Positions 1 to 7,579 are shown, numbered from the stretch's first letter. The stretch: 23,677 nt of DNA from CAYLXX01 sp964387955 (GCA_964387955.1 CAYLXX010000013.1:1-23677); one strand, 5' to 3'. Notes: a model not told the origin generated them from the letters alone. Program-made: numbers and translations.

Positions 1-474
1 GCATCCCACAGCGATGAATTGCTTGTTATGGCGTATGATTTTCATAAGTCATTTGGGGAACCTGGGCCAAATTTTCCTTTGAGTGGCAGAGATCAATACG
101 GGTATGATTTTAAACAAATGATTGACGATTATTTAGCCGCGGCACCGCCTGAAAAATTGACGGTAGTGTTTGGGATGTATGGCTACGATTGGCAAGTCGA
201 CGAAAAAAAACGGCCGATCAAGCGGGCGACAGCTCTACCTCTGAATGAAATCAAAAAAAACTTTGTTGATGCATGCAAATGGCAAAATTGTCTTATTCAG
301 CCAGATGCTGCCTCAGGTGAAACCGAAATTGACTATGTTGATTCATCAGCCACTCCCTACGCTGCCAACCATATTATCTGGTTTGAGGACGAGCGGTCGA
401 TGGGTTTGAAGAAGGTGTATCTTAAAGAGAAGGGGATCGGCAAAACTGCGCTTTGGGTCTACGGATATTTTTAA
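1..474 (+). CDS. GH18-type glycoside hydrolase, C-terminal part (5' end outside window)
   Basis: The frame is open from base 1, so this is the 3' part of a longer gene; the TTG at 19 is not a credible start. The visible 157 residues match the end of a glycoside hydrolase family 18 (chitinase/YaaH-like) barrel. There is a late-strand MAYDF motif followed by a GPNFPL stretch. A VVFGMYGYDW strand follows, and near the end comes an IWFEDERSM segment, then KxxxLKEKGIGKTALWVYGY, the usual final-strand tryptophan region that closes the substrate site. The catalytic DxxDxDxE motif would lie upstream and cannot be checked. Family knowledge suggests hydrolysis of beta-1,4-linked GlcNAc polymers or peptidoglycan-like glycans outside the cell. 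The gene ends 57 bases before a surface protein with its own promoter. Confidence 0.75.
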   Translation, partial: ASHSDELLVMAYDFHKSFGEPGPNFPLSGRDQYGYDFKQMIDDYLAAAPPEKLTVVFGMYGYDWQVDEKKRPIKRATALPLNEIKKNFVDACKWQNCLIQPDAASGETEIDYVDSSATPYAANHIIWFEDERSMGLKKVYLKEKGIGKTALWVYGYF

Positions 475-488
475 AATAATAAATCCTC

Positions 489-517
489 TTGACAACTCAT
501 ATAAAAACCTCTATCGT
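489..517 (+). promoter_or_regulatory. promoter of the 532 gene (TTGACA-N17-TATCGT)
   Basis: A perfect -35 TTGACA (489-494) is separated by 17 bases from a TATCGT -10 (512-517, four of six consensus bases). The predicted RNA start near 524 leaves only about 8 bases before the ATG at 532. Confidence 0.6.
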
Positions 518-531
518 GAGTTTAATAGGAT

Positions 532-1530
532 ATGGATACTGAATTTTCCCTGAAAAAAGTCAATTGGAAAAATGTATTTAGCCTCTTCGGAGTAATTGCT
601 CTTGCTGTTTCTATCATCATCATTGGTGTGCTTTTAAGCACTTCAAATCTCTCAAACAGTTCTAACGCTGCCGGAATATCATCTGGAATTGTCGGTGTTG
701 GAACGGGGGGAGATCTAGCAGGGAATAAACCGCCTCAAGTTACATCTTTCCACTATTATGCCTCAGCCTTTGATAATTCATCTTATGCTGTAGATTATGT
801 ATTAAGTAGTCATAATGCTCCTAATCAAGTAGGTCATCTCGGGCCGCACCAATATTCAGGAGGTTATGAGTTTGGACGTTGTGATCAAATCGGGCACGAA
901 TCAAATATTACTTATCAAGCAACGTTTGCAGATGGAACTCGAATTGCTGGTACAGATACAGCGGTATGTTTACCTGACCAATTGCCTGCGCCTCAGGGAG
1001 CAGTGATAGGTTTGAATTATCCTGGTCCAACTTCAGGAAACATAACCATTCCTATCCAATATTACCATTCCTACTATCCTTTCCAAAATGACCATTTGGT
1101 AGTTGAATATATCACGGTCAGCGCTGGACAATCAGCTACTCATAACTTCGGTATATCTTTAGCTATTAATGAACTTCGTACCTTTGACGTGCCGTGTGTT
1201 TTAAATGGCATTAACAGTATTGAGATTGGATATCGCTCATCAACTGCAACTCGCTTTGCGCCCCCTGAAACTTTTAATGCTACGTGTGGACAAGTGGCAT
1301 CTTTAGTGCAACTGGATGACTCAGCATGGCCTCCTATAATTGTTAGTCCAACACCAGGGCCAACAAGTTCCGTCCCAACTCCAACCCCAACTAGAGGAGC
1401 GTGCACCTACATCGGTCAAGCCTGTAGTGCTGAATGCGAATATCCAAATCACTGCGTCAACAATGGTTATTGTTGTCCCCCGAATGCTCCTGAAGGAACT
1501 TCAGGAACTGGTGCAGATAGCGCATACTAA
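532..1530 (+). CDS. membrane-anchored surface protein with PT linker and six-cysteine C-terminal module
   Basis: No family recognised. The 332-aa protein has one N-terminal hydrophobic helix (about residues 15-36) behind a charged start, so most of it should be outside the membrane. Residues about 65-270 look like beta-rich domains with many Y/H/N residues and scattered cysteines. A proline/threonine linker (about 272-289) leads to a short module with six cysteines in 25 residues (C291, C298, C302, C308, C314, C315; spacing 6-3-5-5-0). That density suggests a disulfide knot. The tail is Gly/Ser/Thr-rich. It stands alone behind its own promoter. The same TM-domain-PT-Cys layout recurs in the 14759 gene, suggesting a shared surface role; a dsbB gene lies in this window. 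Function unknown. Confidence 0.8.
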   Translation: MDTEFSLKKVNWKNVFSLFGVIALAVSIIIIGVLLSTSNLSNSSNAAGISSGIVGVGTGGDLAGNKPPQVTSFHYYASAFDNSSYAVDYVLSSHNAPNQVGHLGPHQYSGGYEFGRCDQIGHESNITYQATFADGTRIAGTDTAVCLPDQLPAPQGAVIGLNYPGPTSGNITIPIQYYHSYYPFQNDHLVVEYITVSAGQSATHNFGISLAINELRTFDVPCVLNGINSIEIGYRSSTATRFAPPETFNATCGQVASLVQLDDSAWPPIIVSPTPGPTSSVPTPTPTRGACTYIGQACSAECEYPNHCVNNGYCCPPNAPEGTSGTGADSAY

Positions 1531-1565
1531 TACTTCAAATCTCTCGCTTTTTATAAAAAAAAGAG

Positions 1566-1571
1566 TATAAT
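1566..1571 (+). promoter_or_regulatory. candidate -10 box for the 1587 gene
   Basis: A perfect TATAAT sits 15 bases before the ATG at 1587, in the 56-base gap after the previous gene. No convincing -35 is seen 16-18 bases upstream, and no Shine-Dalgarno motif precedes the ATG. Confidence 0.35.
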
Positions 1572-1586
1572 ATCCGAACTTCAAAT

Positions 1587-1793
1587 ATGGCTAATCTGAT
1601 ATACAAAAAACTTAGAGAAAGTTATACCCTTGATAAGGCTCTCATCCCTATTCTTGAAAGCCATATTAAACAGGGTAGTCAGTATGCACGTGTGCAAAGA
1701 TGCATGCAAAAAATTCTTCGCGAAACTCGCCAAAAAGCTGGTAGGACACAAGAGTATTTGAGGCTTCTCAAGAACTCATCTGGCCTTTCTTAA
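1587..1793 (+). CDS. small helical protein, tandem paralogue A
   Basis: 68-aa protein, probably an all-helical hairpin with no signal peptide or membrane segment. It aligns without gaps to the protein at 1882-2118: about 15 identities over 59 positions, including Y13, D16-K17, L23-E24-S25, C39, Q41, E46-T47. The two genes are therefore a tandem duplication that has diverged strongly. The helix pattern, with an acidic first helix and an E-T-rich second helix, loosely recalls half of a DUF892/ferritin-like four-helix bundle, which would imply dimers. That likeness is weak and rests on pattern only. Function unknown. Confidence 0.7.
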   Translation: MANLIYKKLRESYTLDKALIPILESHIKQGSQYARVQRCMQKILRETRQKAGRTQEYLRLLKNSSGLS

Positions 1794-1881
1794 TTACGCA
1801 TTTCTTACTCGATTCTTGTCTACTTTTTATGTTGTCTCGGTATGATTAGTCTTAGTTATTAATAATTTTTTAATTGAAGAT

Positions 1882-2118
1882 ATGAAAACCGCTAATCCCG
1901 TCCTCGAAAGATTGCAAGAAGTATATAGAGTCGATAAAGTTTTCTTGCGCGTTCTCGAAAGTCAATCGCGTCACAGTGATGACTTGATGTTTGTAAATTC
2001 ATGTATACAAAACTTGATTGAGGAAACCAAAAATCAAGCTGTCGCTGCCAAACAGCACATTGACCATATTAGAGCGGCAGTTTCTCTCCCCAAAGAGACG
2101 AAACTGGACATCATTTAA
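1882..2118 (+). CDS. small helical protein, tandem paralogue B
   Basis: 78-aa soluble helical protein, paralogue of the 1587 gene. Shared positions are Y15, D18-K19, L25-E26-S27, C41, Q43 and E48-T49. It carries a longer lysine/acid C-terminal tail. The second helix contains EETKNQAVAAKQHIDH, with E and H residues that could in principle bind metal in a ferritin-like dimer; this is speculation. The start is the ATG at 1882; only a weak GAAG lies upstream. The stop codon overlaps the end of the convergent 2115-2414 gene by 4 bases. A strong intrinsic terminator lies 30 bases past the stop, inside that opposing gene. Confidence 0.7.
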   Translation: MKTANPVLERLQEVYRVDKVFLRVLESQSRHSDDLMFVNSCIQNLIEETKNQAVAAKQHIDHIRAAVSLPKETKLDII

Positions 2119-2414
2119 GCATTAACAGTAGCAGATTTTCCTCTTTCGGGAGCCTTACCACCTAAGGCTCCCATTTCTTTAAGTTTCCACATAAACAGAG
2201 CCCCCTTTCGGCGAGCTTTCGAGTCGACGACGAACCGAAGCGCCTCTTCAAGCACTGGCCTGGGGAGGCGTTTGGCGAGTTTAATGTACAAGCTTTTGTG
2301 TTTATCGTCTTCAAGCTTTTGTGCTAAGTGCACGCCAAACGCCTGAAATTCTCGGGAAAGGTATTTGTCTTCGAGCGGGTCGAATTTTTTAAGAATATCT
2401 TTGATCGATTGCAT
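2115..2414 (-). CDS. 99-aa charged helical protein of unknown function
   Basis: No family recognised. It is a soluble, Lys/Arg/Leu-rich, mostly helical protein with no membrane segment. Residues about 42-80 (KLAKRLPRPVLEEALRFVVD, then SKARRKGALFMWKLKEMG) look like a compact helical core, and the C-terminal 20 residues are small and basic. The first ATG (2414) is chosen because a -10 (TACAAT) ends 6 bases before it. The gene follows the GT4 operon end (2471) by 56 bases but seems to have its own promoter. Its 3' end overlaps the convergent 1882 gene, and its coding sequence doubles as that gene's terminator. Confidence 0.75.
   Translation of the reverse strand: MQSIKDILKKFDPLEDKYLSREFQAFGVHLAQKLEDDKHKSLYIKLAKRLPRPVLEEALRFVVDSKARRKGALFMWKLKEMGALGGKAPERGKSATVNA
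2148..2180 (+). terminator. intrinsic terminator for the 1587/1882 genes, inside the opposing gene
   Basis: A perfect 10-bp stem (2148-2157 GGGAGCCTTA pairs with 2163-2172 TAAGGCTCCC) with a 5-base loop is followed by ATTTCTTT on the plus strand. Read on the minus strand it is followed by purines, so it should terminate only plus-strand transcripts. It lies inside the 3' coding part of the 2115-2414 gene, where it encodes the GALGGKAP region. Confidence 0.8.
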
Positions 2415-2420
2415 ACATCA

Positions 2421-2448
2421 ATTGTACCTCAACAACGCACTGTTGCAA
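2421..2448 (-). promoter_or_regulatory. promoter of the 2414 gene (TTGCAA-N16-TACAAT), leaderless
   Basis: On the minus strand TTGCAA (2448-2443), a 16-base spacer and TACAAT (2426-2421) are followed by 6 bases and then the ATG at 2414. The -35 is also one arm of an inverted repeat, TTGCA-N10-TGCAA (2443-2462), a possible operator. Confidence 0.5.
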
Positions 2449-2470
2449 TGGACTATATGCAATTTATTGT

Positions 2471-3598
2471 TTAAGCTCCGTGAAGGACTTTAATATAAAC
2501 ATTTTCGTATCCTTCGACCATTTTTTCAACCGTGAAATTTTCTTCGACTCGACGGCGCGCGGCTTGGCGCATTTTGCGGTATTGGTCATCGGGCATAGAG
2601 TAAATTTTGTTCACAGCTTCGCATAAACCTTCAACGCCAGTTTTTTTGATAATCCAATTGCCGCGTATATATTCATCTGACTGGTTCACCAGAAAGCCTG
2701 TTTCACCGTCGACTATGATCTCGGGTGCCGATCCTCTAGCAAACGTAACCACAGGTGAGCCAGTGGCCATAGCCTCGATAAACATGAGTCCAAATGGCTC
2801 CTCCCACTTAATTGGTACAAGGAGTAATCGAGCTTCTTGAAGATGTTTTAATCTTTGTTCAGGGCCAAATTCTTCATGAAAATTAACAGTTTGAGAATCG
2901 ATAATTGGTTTAAATTTTTCATAATATGCTCGATCAACTAGATCTATTTTGGCCGCTACATGCAGAGGATGTTTGGTGATTTTGGCCGTTTGTGCGGCTT
3001 CAAGAGCGCCTTTTTCATCGCTCAATCGGGCTAAAAAGGCCATGTAGCTATGCTTGTTTAAATCGGCGTTTTCAAAATAGGGAAACTGATTAATATCTAT
3101 GCCGTTATACACTGTATCGATAAAATTAAGAGTAGGAAAATCTCGGCGCTGGTTGTTGGAAATAGAGACGTGCGGGTATGTTTTATACTCTTCATAAATA
3201 ATATTTTGGTATTGATAACTGAGCGGGCCATGGTGAGTAGTCACGATCGGAGTTTTGATGTGTCGACCAAAAAGGAGAAAGCGCCAGCCTGCATGATTGT
3301 GAATAATGTCATACTCCTCGGTATTAAGGATGTCGACCACATGGGCATAGGCAAGTAGCTTTGTTGACTCGCGCATCCTAGCGTCGTCACCGATATTGGG
3401 GAGTGTGCGAATGCTTTGAGGAACAAGCGAGATCAAGTTATAGTGCGATTTGGAATCTGAGTCACCGCTGGCATATACATCTACTTCATGTCCTCGTCTA
3501 CCCATACCGTCTGAAACGTGATATGCAATCCATTCGGTACCGCCGTACTTTTTAGGAGGCACAGATTCTTCAATCGGAGCAATGACCGCTATTTTCAT
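2471..3598 (-). CDS. GT4 family glycosyltransferase (GT-B fold)
   Basis: 375-aa retaining glycosyltransferase of family 4. The N-terminal Rossmann half carries the acceptor-side motif PPKKYGGTEW (residues 14-23) and HNHAGWR (100-106). The C-terminal half carries R191 and K196 (RLSDEKG) for nucleotide-sugar phosphate binding and the E-x7-E motif E267/E275 in EEPFGLMFIEAMATGSPVV. All expected catalytic elements are present and the length is typical. No membrane segment, so it is cytosolic. It is the last gene of the minus-strand carbohydrate operon, and its ATG overlaps the stop of the upstream GT4 gene (ATGA), indicating translational coupling. Donor and acceptor cannot be named; its neighbours suggest a small saccharide or glycoside product. 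Confidence 0.88.
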   Translation of the reverse strand: MKIAVIAPIEESVPPKKYGGTEWIAYHVSDGMGRRGHEVDVYASGDSDSKSHYNLISLVPQSIRTLPNIGDDARMRESTKLLAYAHVVDILNTEEYDIIHNHAGWRFLLFGRHIKTPIVTTHHGPLSYQYQNIIYEEYKTYPHVSISNNQRRDFPTLNFIDTVYNGIDINQFPYFENADLNKHSYMAFLARLSDEKGALEAAQTAKITKHPLHVAAKIDLVDRAYYEKFKPIIDSQTVNFHEEFGPEQRLKHLQEARLLLVPIKWEEPFGLMFIEAMATGSPVVTFARGSAPEIIVDGETGFLVNQSDEYIRGNWIIKKTGVEGLCEAVNKIYSMPDDQYRKMRQAARRRVEENFTVEKMVEGYENVYIKVLHGA

Positions 3599-4866
3599 AT
3601 GAGCCTTTTGTAAAGATTGATAAATTTATCGACTATTTTATCCCATGAGTAATGCTCTTTAATAGTGAAAGCCGCATTCTCCGAAATTTTTTTGCGTAGT
3701 TTGGTGTCAGTGAGCAGTTTATAGATTGTTTCTGAGAGAGCTTTGCGGTTGTGTGTGTCAACAATAAATCCGTTTAAGCCATCGATAATAACTTCGCGGG
3801 CGCCGGCAACAGAAGAGACAATTGGGGCTGTACCACAGGCCATAGCCTCAAGTGCCGTTAAGCCAAACGGCTCATAGCGGCCGGCAAGAACAAAAACATC
3901 GGCGTTGCGGTAGTAGGCTGGCATTTCGTGATCGTGATCTTTGGTGCCTTCAAATGTCACTCGTTTCTCAAGATGATTTTTTTTCACCAACTCAATGAGC
4001 TGTTTTTCGGTGGCTTCTTCCTCACTGGAGCCAATTTCTACAAATGATCCGCCAACCATATAATATTGGTAGTCGACTCGATTTTTGATAAGAGACAAGG
4101 CGTCAATGACGCGGTCTAAGCCTTTAGCAGGTACAAGCCGGCTGGCAGTTAAAATAGCGTTTTTCTCGAAATGGACTTTTTTATCGTATTCTGTTTTTTC
4201 GGGATTGAAATATTTAGTATCGATGCCAGAATAAATGACGTGAATTTTTTCAAAGTCAATAATGTAGTGCTGGAGCATCTGGATGCGTGAAGTTTCGCAC
4301 AAGACGACTATAGCATGGGCGCTATTGTAGATTTTTTGTTCGATGGCGATACGGACATGATAGCGGTAGGCTGGTTTAAGTTTCTGAGGCGGGAGTTCCT
4401 CAACCGACATCTCGAGTTTTTTCATTTTTCCAAGCGTGTGGGGTGTGTGGATATGAGGAATGTCGAGCATTTTGGCCAGCAAAATACCGGCATACCCGCC
4501 GTCCCAGTAATGAGAATGGATGACGTCGTATTTTTTGCGAGTCTTCTCAATATGATGCATAAAATTCTCCATCATTTCGGGTATAAGTTCGTACATTTTC
4601 TCCTTTTGGACAAATCCAGCCGGTCCTGCTGGAATACGGACGATCTTGACGTTTTCCCAGAGTTGTTCTTCTTGAGGGCGATTATCAAATTGTCGGGTGA
4701 CGATATCGACTTTGATATTTTTTTTACCAAGAGCTCGTGCAAGTTGTAAAACGTAAGTAGTCTGGCCGCCTGTATCAGTCTTGCCTAATGGAGGAGGATA
4801 TTCTACATACCCGTGGGGATTCATCATACACACGCGATGCACTTTTTTAACATTGGTATTTGTCAT
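3595..4866 (-). CDS. sucrose-/mannosylfructose-phosphate-synthase-like GT4 glycosyltransferase
   Basis: 423-aa GT4 enzyme. The N-terminal motif HGYVEYPPPLGKTDTGGQTT (residues 18-37) matches the glycine loop of sucrose-phosphate and mannosylfructose-phosphate synthases (LGxxDTGGQ). Further motifs are IHSHYWDGG (116-124), TPHTLG (141-146), R243 and K248 in SRLVPAKG, and E332/E340 in EPFGLTALEAMACG. Such enzymes transfer glucose or mannose from UDP/ADP/GDP-sugar to a hexose 6-phosphate. The gene directly upstream encodes a sucrose-phosphatase-like enzyme, the normal pathway partner. The upstream gap is 82 bases, with a hairpin and T-run; no Shine-Dalgarno beyond a weak AGG. Exact donor and acceptor are not determinable here. 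Confidence 0.85.
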   Translation of the reverse strand: MTNTNVKKVHRVCMMNPHGYVEYPPPLGKTDTGGQTTYVLQLARALGKKNIKVDIVTRQFDNRPQEEQLWENVKIVRIPAGPAGFVQKEKMYELIPEMMENFMHHIEKTRKKYDVIHSHYWDGGYAGILLAKMLDIPHIHTPHTLGKMKKLEMSVEELPPQKLKPAYRYHVRIAIEQKIYNSAHAIVVLCETSRIQMLQHYIIDFEKIHVIYSGIDTKYFNPEKTEYDKKVHFEKNAILTASRLVPAKGLDRVIDALSLIKNRVDYQYYMVGGSFVEIGSSEEEATEKQLIELVKKNHLEKRVTFEGTKDHDHEMPAYYRNADVFVLAGRYEPFGLTALEAMACGTAPIVSSVAGAREVIIDGLNGFIVDTHNRKALSETIYKLLTDTKLRKKISENAAFTIKEHYSWDKIVDKFINLYKRLI

Positions 4867-4873
4867 ATTGGCC

Positions 4874-4905
4874 TAAAAAATTATTTACCCATAATAACAG
4901 GTAAA
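4874..4905 (-). terminator. possible weak terminator or leader hairpin before the GT4 gene
   Basis: TTTACC (4884-4889) and GGTAAA (4900-4905) form a 6-bp stem with a 10-base loop. On the minus strand it is followed after four bases by T6 (4879-4874), just before the ATG at 4866. A TATAAT (4916-4911) lies upstream. It could attenuate read-through from the phosphatase gene. The stem is weak. Confidence 0.3.
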
Positions 4906-4948
4906 AACTAATTATACACAATAATAAATAGAGCAAATCGGGTGACAC

Positions 4949-5980
4949 TTAGTTTTCGGGTGAGATGTAGGAGGAAGTGTGAGCAAATTCCGCCTCTTTC
5001 ATAGCTTGGGCGAGGGAGATGGGGCCGAGGCATTCTTTACTGGGTTCTATATAGGCATACATGAAATCATCAGAGTCGGTGTGTTTGCGATACGCCCAGG
5101 AGGCGATTTCTTGCCTGATATTCAACTTGGAAATCTCTTCTAATACATCGTGGGTTGTGCCGCCAACGCATATCCGCAAGAAATCGCGAGTAGCTTCACC
5201 AATCTTGCCAAAAAGCATATGGAGATCATTGCCGCTGTCGCCGGCGACGATGCCTCTCACCTTAAATTTACGATTCAAATACCTGACAGCTTTATCTTTG
5301 GCAAAAGGTACGATATCTAGGCACCAGGTATTTTTTTCCTGACACTCGATATCAAGCGAAATTACTGTGCAGCAACCTGCAAAAAACTCCTTAATCTCGC
5401 GAATAAAATTTTTCTTAGTCTCTTTGGGTGTTCCTTGAGGTATTTTATACGTAAAACTTACTTTAAACGGATCTACCACTGACCCTACCGTCTTCCAGCG
5501 ATCATCTTTTTCATGTTCCTGAAACTGCAGTTCAAATTGCGGGTAAAGTTCATGCATGATAGTTATTAGATCTCTTCCCTTACCATGAATTAATCGTTTC
5601 TTAAATCCCGTATCAATCGCTTTTTTGACAAATTCGACATCTTCTATAAAATCATTGCACGTGAGCTCAGCTTCTTTTTTATCCTCTGAGTCTACTTTTA
5701 AAAAATACAGGCGAGTGCCGACATTAGTTGCAACTGCGTGGGGTTTTTTGAGTTTTCCTTTTTGGAGAAGTTCAATGACGCCTTCCAGGTGACGGCCGGT
5801 GACGTATACCAAGCCCCATTTGCCAATTTCAATTTGTTGACCAAGTTGGCTATTATCGATCCCGCGTCGATAGGCAGTGCGGTCTATATCTGTAAACAGC
5901 ACCCATTTACGGCCGAAGTGGAGGTATTGGAGTTCAATTTGTTTTATAAGGAGAGAGTAGGGAGTTTGGACATCGTCCAT
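4949..5980 (-). CDS. HAD-superfamily sucrose-6-phosphatase-like hydrolase
   Basis: 343-aa cytosolic phosphatase of the HAD type IIB class, close in layout to sucrose-phosphatase/mannosylfructose-phosphatase. Motif I is FTDIDRT (nucleophile D31, acid/base D33); motif II is VTGR (60-63). The following HAVATNVGTRLYF corresponds to the cap-side VGTE region. K230 in VPFAKDKAVRYL is motif III, and GDSGND (247-252) is the metal-binding motif IV. All catalytic residues are present. The R of DIDRT, where N or G is common, is unusual. It lies between a glycosidase gene (85-base gap) and a sucrose-phosphate-synthase-like GT, so it probably removes phosphate from that enzyme's product. The C-terminal 90 residues are an extension beyond the core fold. 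Confidence 0.82.
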   Translation of the reverse strand: MDDVQTPYSLLIKQIELQYLHFGRKWVLFTDIDRTAYRRGIDNSQLGQQIEIGKWGLVYVTGRHLEGVIELLQKGKLKKPHAVATNVGTRLYFLKVDSEDKKEAELTCNDFIEDVEFVKKAIDTGFKKRLIHGKGRDLITIMHELYPQFELQFQEHEKDDRWKTVGSVVDPFKVSFTYKIPQGTPKETKKNFIREIKEFFAGCCTVISLDIECQEKNTWCLDIVPFAKDKAVRYLNRKFKVRGIVAGDSGNDLHMLFGKIGEATRDFLRICVGGTTHDVLEEISKLNIRQEIASWAYRKHTDSDDFMYAYIEPSKECLGPISLAQAMKEAEFAHTSSYISPEN

Positions 5981-5986
5981 AGTATT

Positions 5987-5992
5987 AGTGTA
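5987..5992 (-). promoter_or_regulatory. possible internal -10 before the phosphatase gene
   Basis: TACACT (minus strand, 5992-5987) ends 6 bases before the ATG at 5980, the same spacing seen at other starts here. No good -35 is seen, so this may be chance. Confidence 0.25.
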
Positions 5993-6065
5993 TGAATTTA
6001 TAATTTGATTCAGGTTAGTACCGAGTAATAAATCAGTAATAAAGATGAAAAAATTTTAACTACCT

Positions 6066-7394
6066 TTAAATTGCTTCTTGCCCTAAATATTGTGTCGCGT
6101 AATAAACTGCGGCTGCAGTCCATGCTTGGTCAGTGCAGCTTACTTGGTCGGCAAGAGGATTCTTGAATCGTTCGTAATTGTCGTTATTTTTTACGAAAAG
6201 CTCAATACAGCTATCAAATTTTTGTACACCCTTGACCATGGCAGTCAAAAGTTGCTTCGTCTCATAGCCATAGCCGAAGTGATTGAGTCCGTCGGCGATG
6301 AGCGCGCTGACAAACGGCCAATACGTATGAGGCCCACGATGATAGAGGATAGGATCGTAGGCTTTACCTTCACAGCTATAGGTGCGAATACCAGCCTCAG
6401 AATCAAACATATCTGTACTCATAATGCGTTTTACAACGTGGGGGATATATTGGCTATCGATAATAGTCTCGCCATCGCAATAAGCCCACAGAGCCATGGC
6501 CGGATCACAAGAAATCCCTTTGAGTTGGTTATTCTCGTGGTCTAGGGCTTCGGCATAATAAAAACCACTCTTTTTATCTTGCATCAAAAATCCTCGATCA
6601 AGCTCGTTAAAGCGTTGTTTGAGAGCCGCTGCTTCGGTTGTGAGTAAGTGGGCAAAATCATGATCAAAGGTTTCAAAAACTTTGGCTCCGTAGCGGAGAG
6701 CACACCAGGAAAGTGCGTTAACAAATACATCTTTAAGATTCGGCAAGGCTTTTCTGCCATCTTCATACATATATGCCAGTTCACTATCTTTCCAAGTTTG
6801 ATTCATGCAGCCAGCCCATGGTCTTTCGGCATCATAAGCAAATCCGGCAAAGCCCTGAAAATCACGAATATTACGTAGGGTCCACATGAGTCCATACTTG
6901 AGTGCAGAGCGCATTTCACTGTTCATCTCGACCATATTTTTTTCATACATGCGTGAGATGACTATAATCCAGAGCTGAGTGGCGTCGGCGGTATCCCAGT
7001 TTTTTAAGACTTTATCGTTGGGGTCGACGTACCATGATTTCCAGCCTTTAGCTGTCAGATCAGAAGTTAGATGCTTGTAATCATTCTCGTTGAGGCGTAT
7101 TTCGTGGGGGAATTTACCGTGTTCTTCGCCAGTGTGCGGATTGTCTTCTTTACTTTGCCATTTCATAAGTTGCACTAAACCGCCGACTGCTTTATATAAA
7201 AATTGACTATTTTTTCCCATGTGTTCGGTTTGGGAGATAAGGTAAGCCGTGATGGCAGTGTCACGACCAAAAAAACCGTGATATAAGCCTTCCATACCCA
7301 TGGCAGAAGAGGCATAAATACCGTCATCGGTAACTAATTTCTCGAGAGTGGAAACAGAAAGATTTCTCAGGCGCGACAAATCAACTGGTTGCAT
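6066..7394 (-). CDS. (alpha/alpha)6 glycosidase, amylo-alpha-1,6-glucosidase-like
   Basis: 442-aa six-hairpin glycosidase. Motifs match the catalytic domain of bacterial glycogen-debranching/amylo-alpha-1,6-glucosidase proteins: FFGRDTAIT (41-49), EHGKFPHEIR (91-100), WDTADATQLW (133-142, the usual Y/WxxxDATPLF site) and NQTWKDS (198-204). The N-terminal substrate domain of true debranching enzymes is missing and there is no signal peptide, so it acts in the cytosol, probably on a short glycoside. It is the first gene of an operon with a saccharide-phosphate synthase and phosphatase, so it may recycle their product, as glycoside hydrolases do in some compatible-solute pathways. That link is inference. 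The start at 7394 has no Shine-Dalgarno; a TTTAAT lies 8 bases upstream. Confidence 0.78.
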   Translation of the reverse strand: MQPVDLSRLRNLSVSTLEKLVTDDGIYASSAMGMEGLYHGFFGRDTAITAYLISQTEHMGKNSQFLYKAVGGLVQLMKWQSKEDNPHTGEEHGKFPHEIRLNENDYKHLTSDLTAKGWKSWYVDPNDKVLKNWDTADATQLWIIVISRMYEKNMVEMNSEMRSALKYGLMWTLRNIRDFQGFAGFAYDAERPWAGCMNQTWKDSELAYMYEDGRKALPNLKDVFVNALSWCALRYGAKVFETFDHDFAHLLTTEAAALKQRFNELDRGFLMQDKKSGFYYAEALDHENNQLKGISCDPAMALWAYCDGETIIDSQYIPHVVKRIMSTDMFDSEAGIRTYSCEGKAYDPILYHRGPHTYWPFVSALIADGLNHFGYGYETKQLLTAMVKGVQKFDSCIELFVKNNDNYERFKNPLADQVSCTDQAWTAAAVYYATQYLGQEAI

Positions 7395-7451
7395 ACAAAC
7401 TAATTAAACTGTTAAAGTGGAGGTAGTCAGTGAGAAGTGAGATGTAGTAAC

Positions 7452-7480
7452 ACTATAACATGATAAAAAATAAGTGTCAA
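7452..7480 (-). promoter_or_regulatory. main promoter of the carbohydrate operon (TTGACA-N17-TGT-TATAGT)
   Basis: On the minus strand a perfect TTGACA (7480-7475), a 17-base spacer and TATAGT (7457-7452), preceded by an extended TGn, form the best-supported promoter in the window together with that at 14669. It predicts an RNA start near 7445 and a leader of about 50 bases before the glycosidase ATG at 7394. The 201-base divergent gap to pth also contains a dyad at 7542-7555. Confidence 0.75.
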
Positions 7481-7541
7481 GGGCTTGTAAGAGTTTGGTA
7501 AGAATAATCTGGAAATGGGTTTTTTTACGGACTATTCTAAC

Positions 7542-7555
7542 AGTCTAGATAGACT
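7542..7555. promoter_or_regulatory. dyad AGTCTA-GA-TAGACT upstream of pth
   Basis: A perfect 6+2+6 inverted repeat lies about 40-53 bases before the predicted pth RNA start. No T-run follows on either strand, so it is more like an operator half-site pair than a terminator. It may be chance. Confidence 0.35.
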
Positions 7556-7579
7556 TATGTAAGAAATTTATAGGATTTA

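Noticed and set aside
1340..1570. Plus-strand overlapping frame across the end of the 532 gene, as a frameshifted extension
   Set aside because: The 532 frame carries the Cys-rich module with regular Cys spacing to a natural stop; the other frame is Gln/Leu/Val low-complexity.
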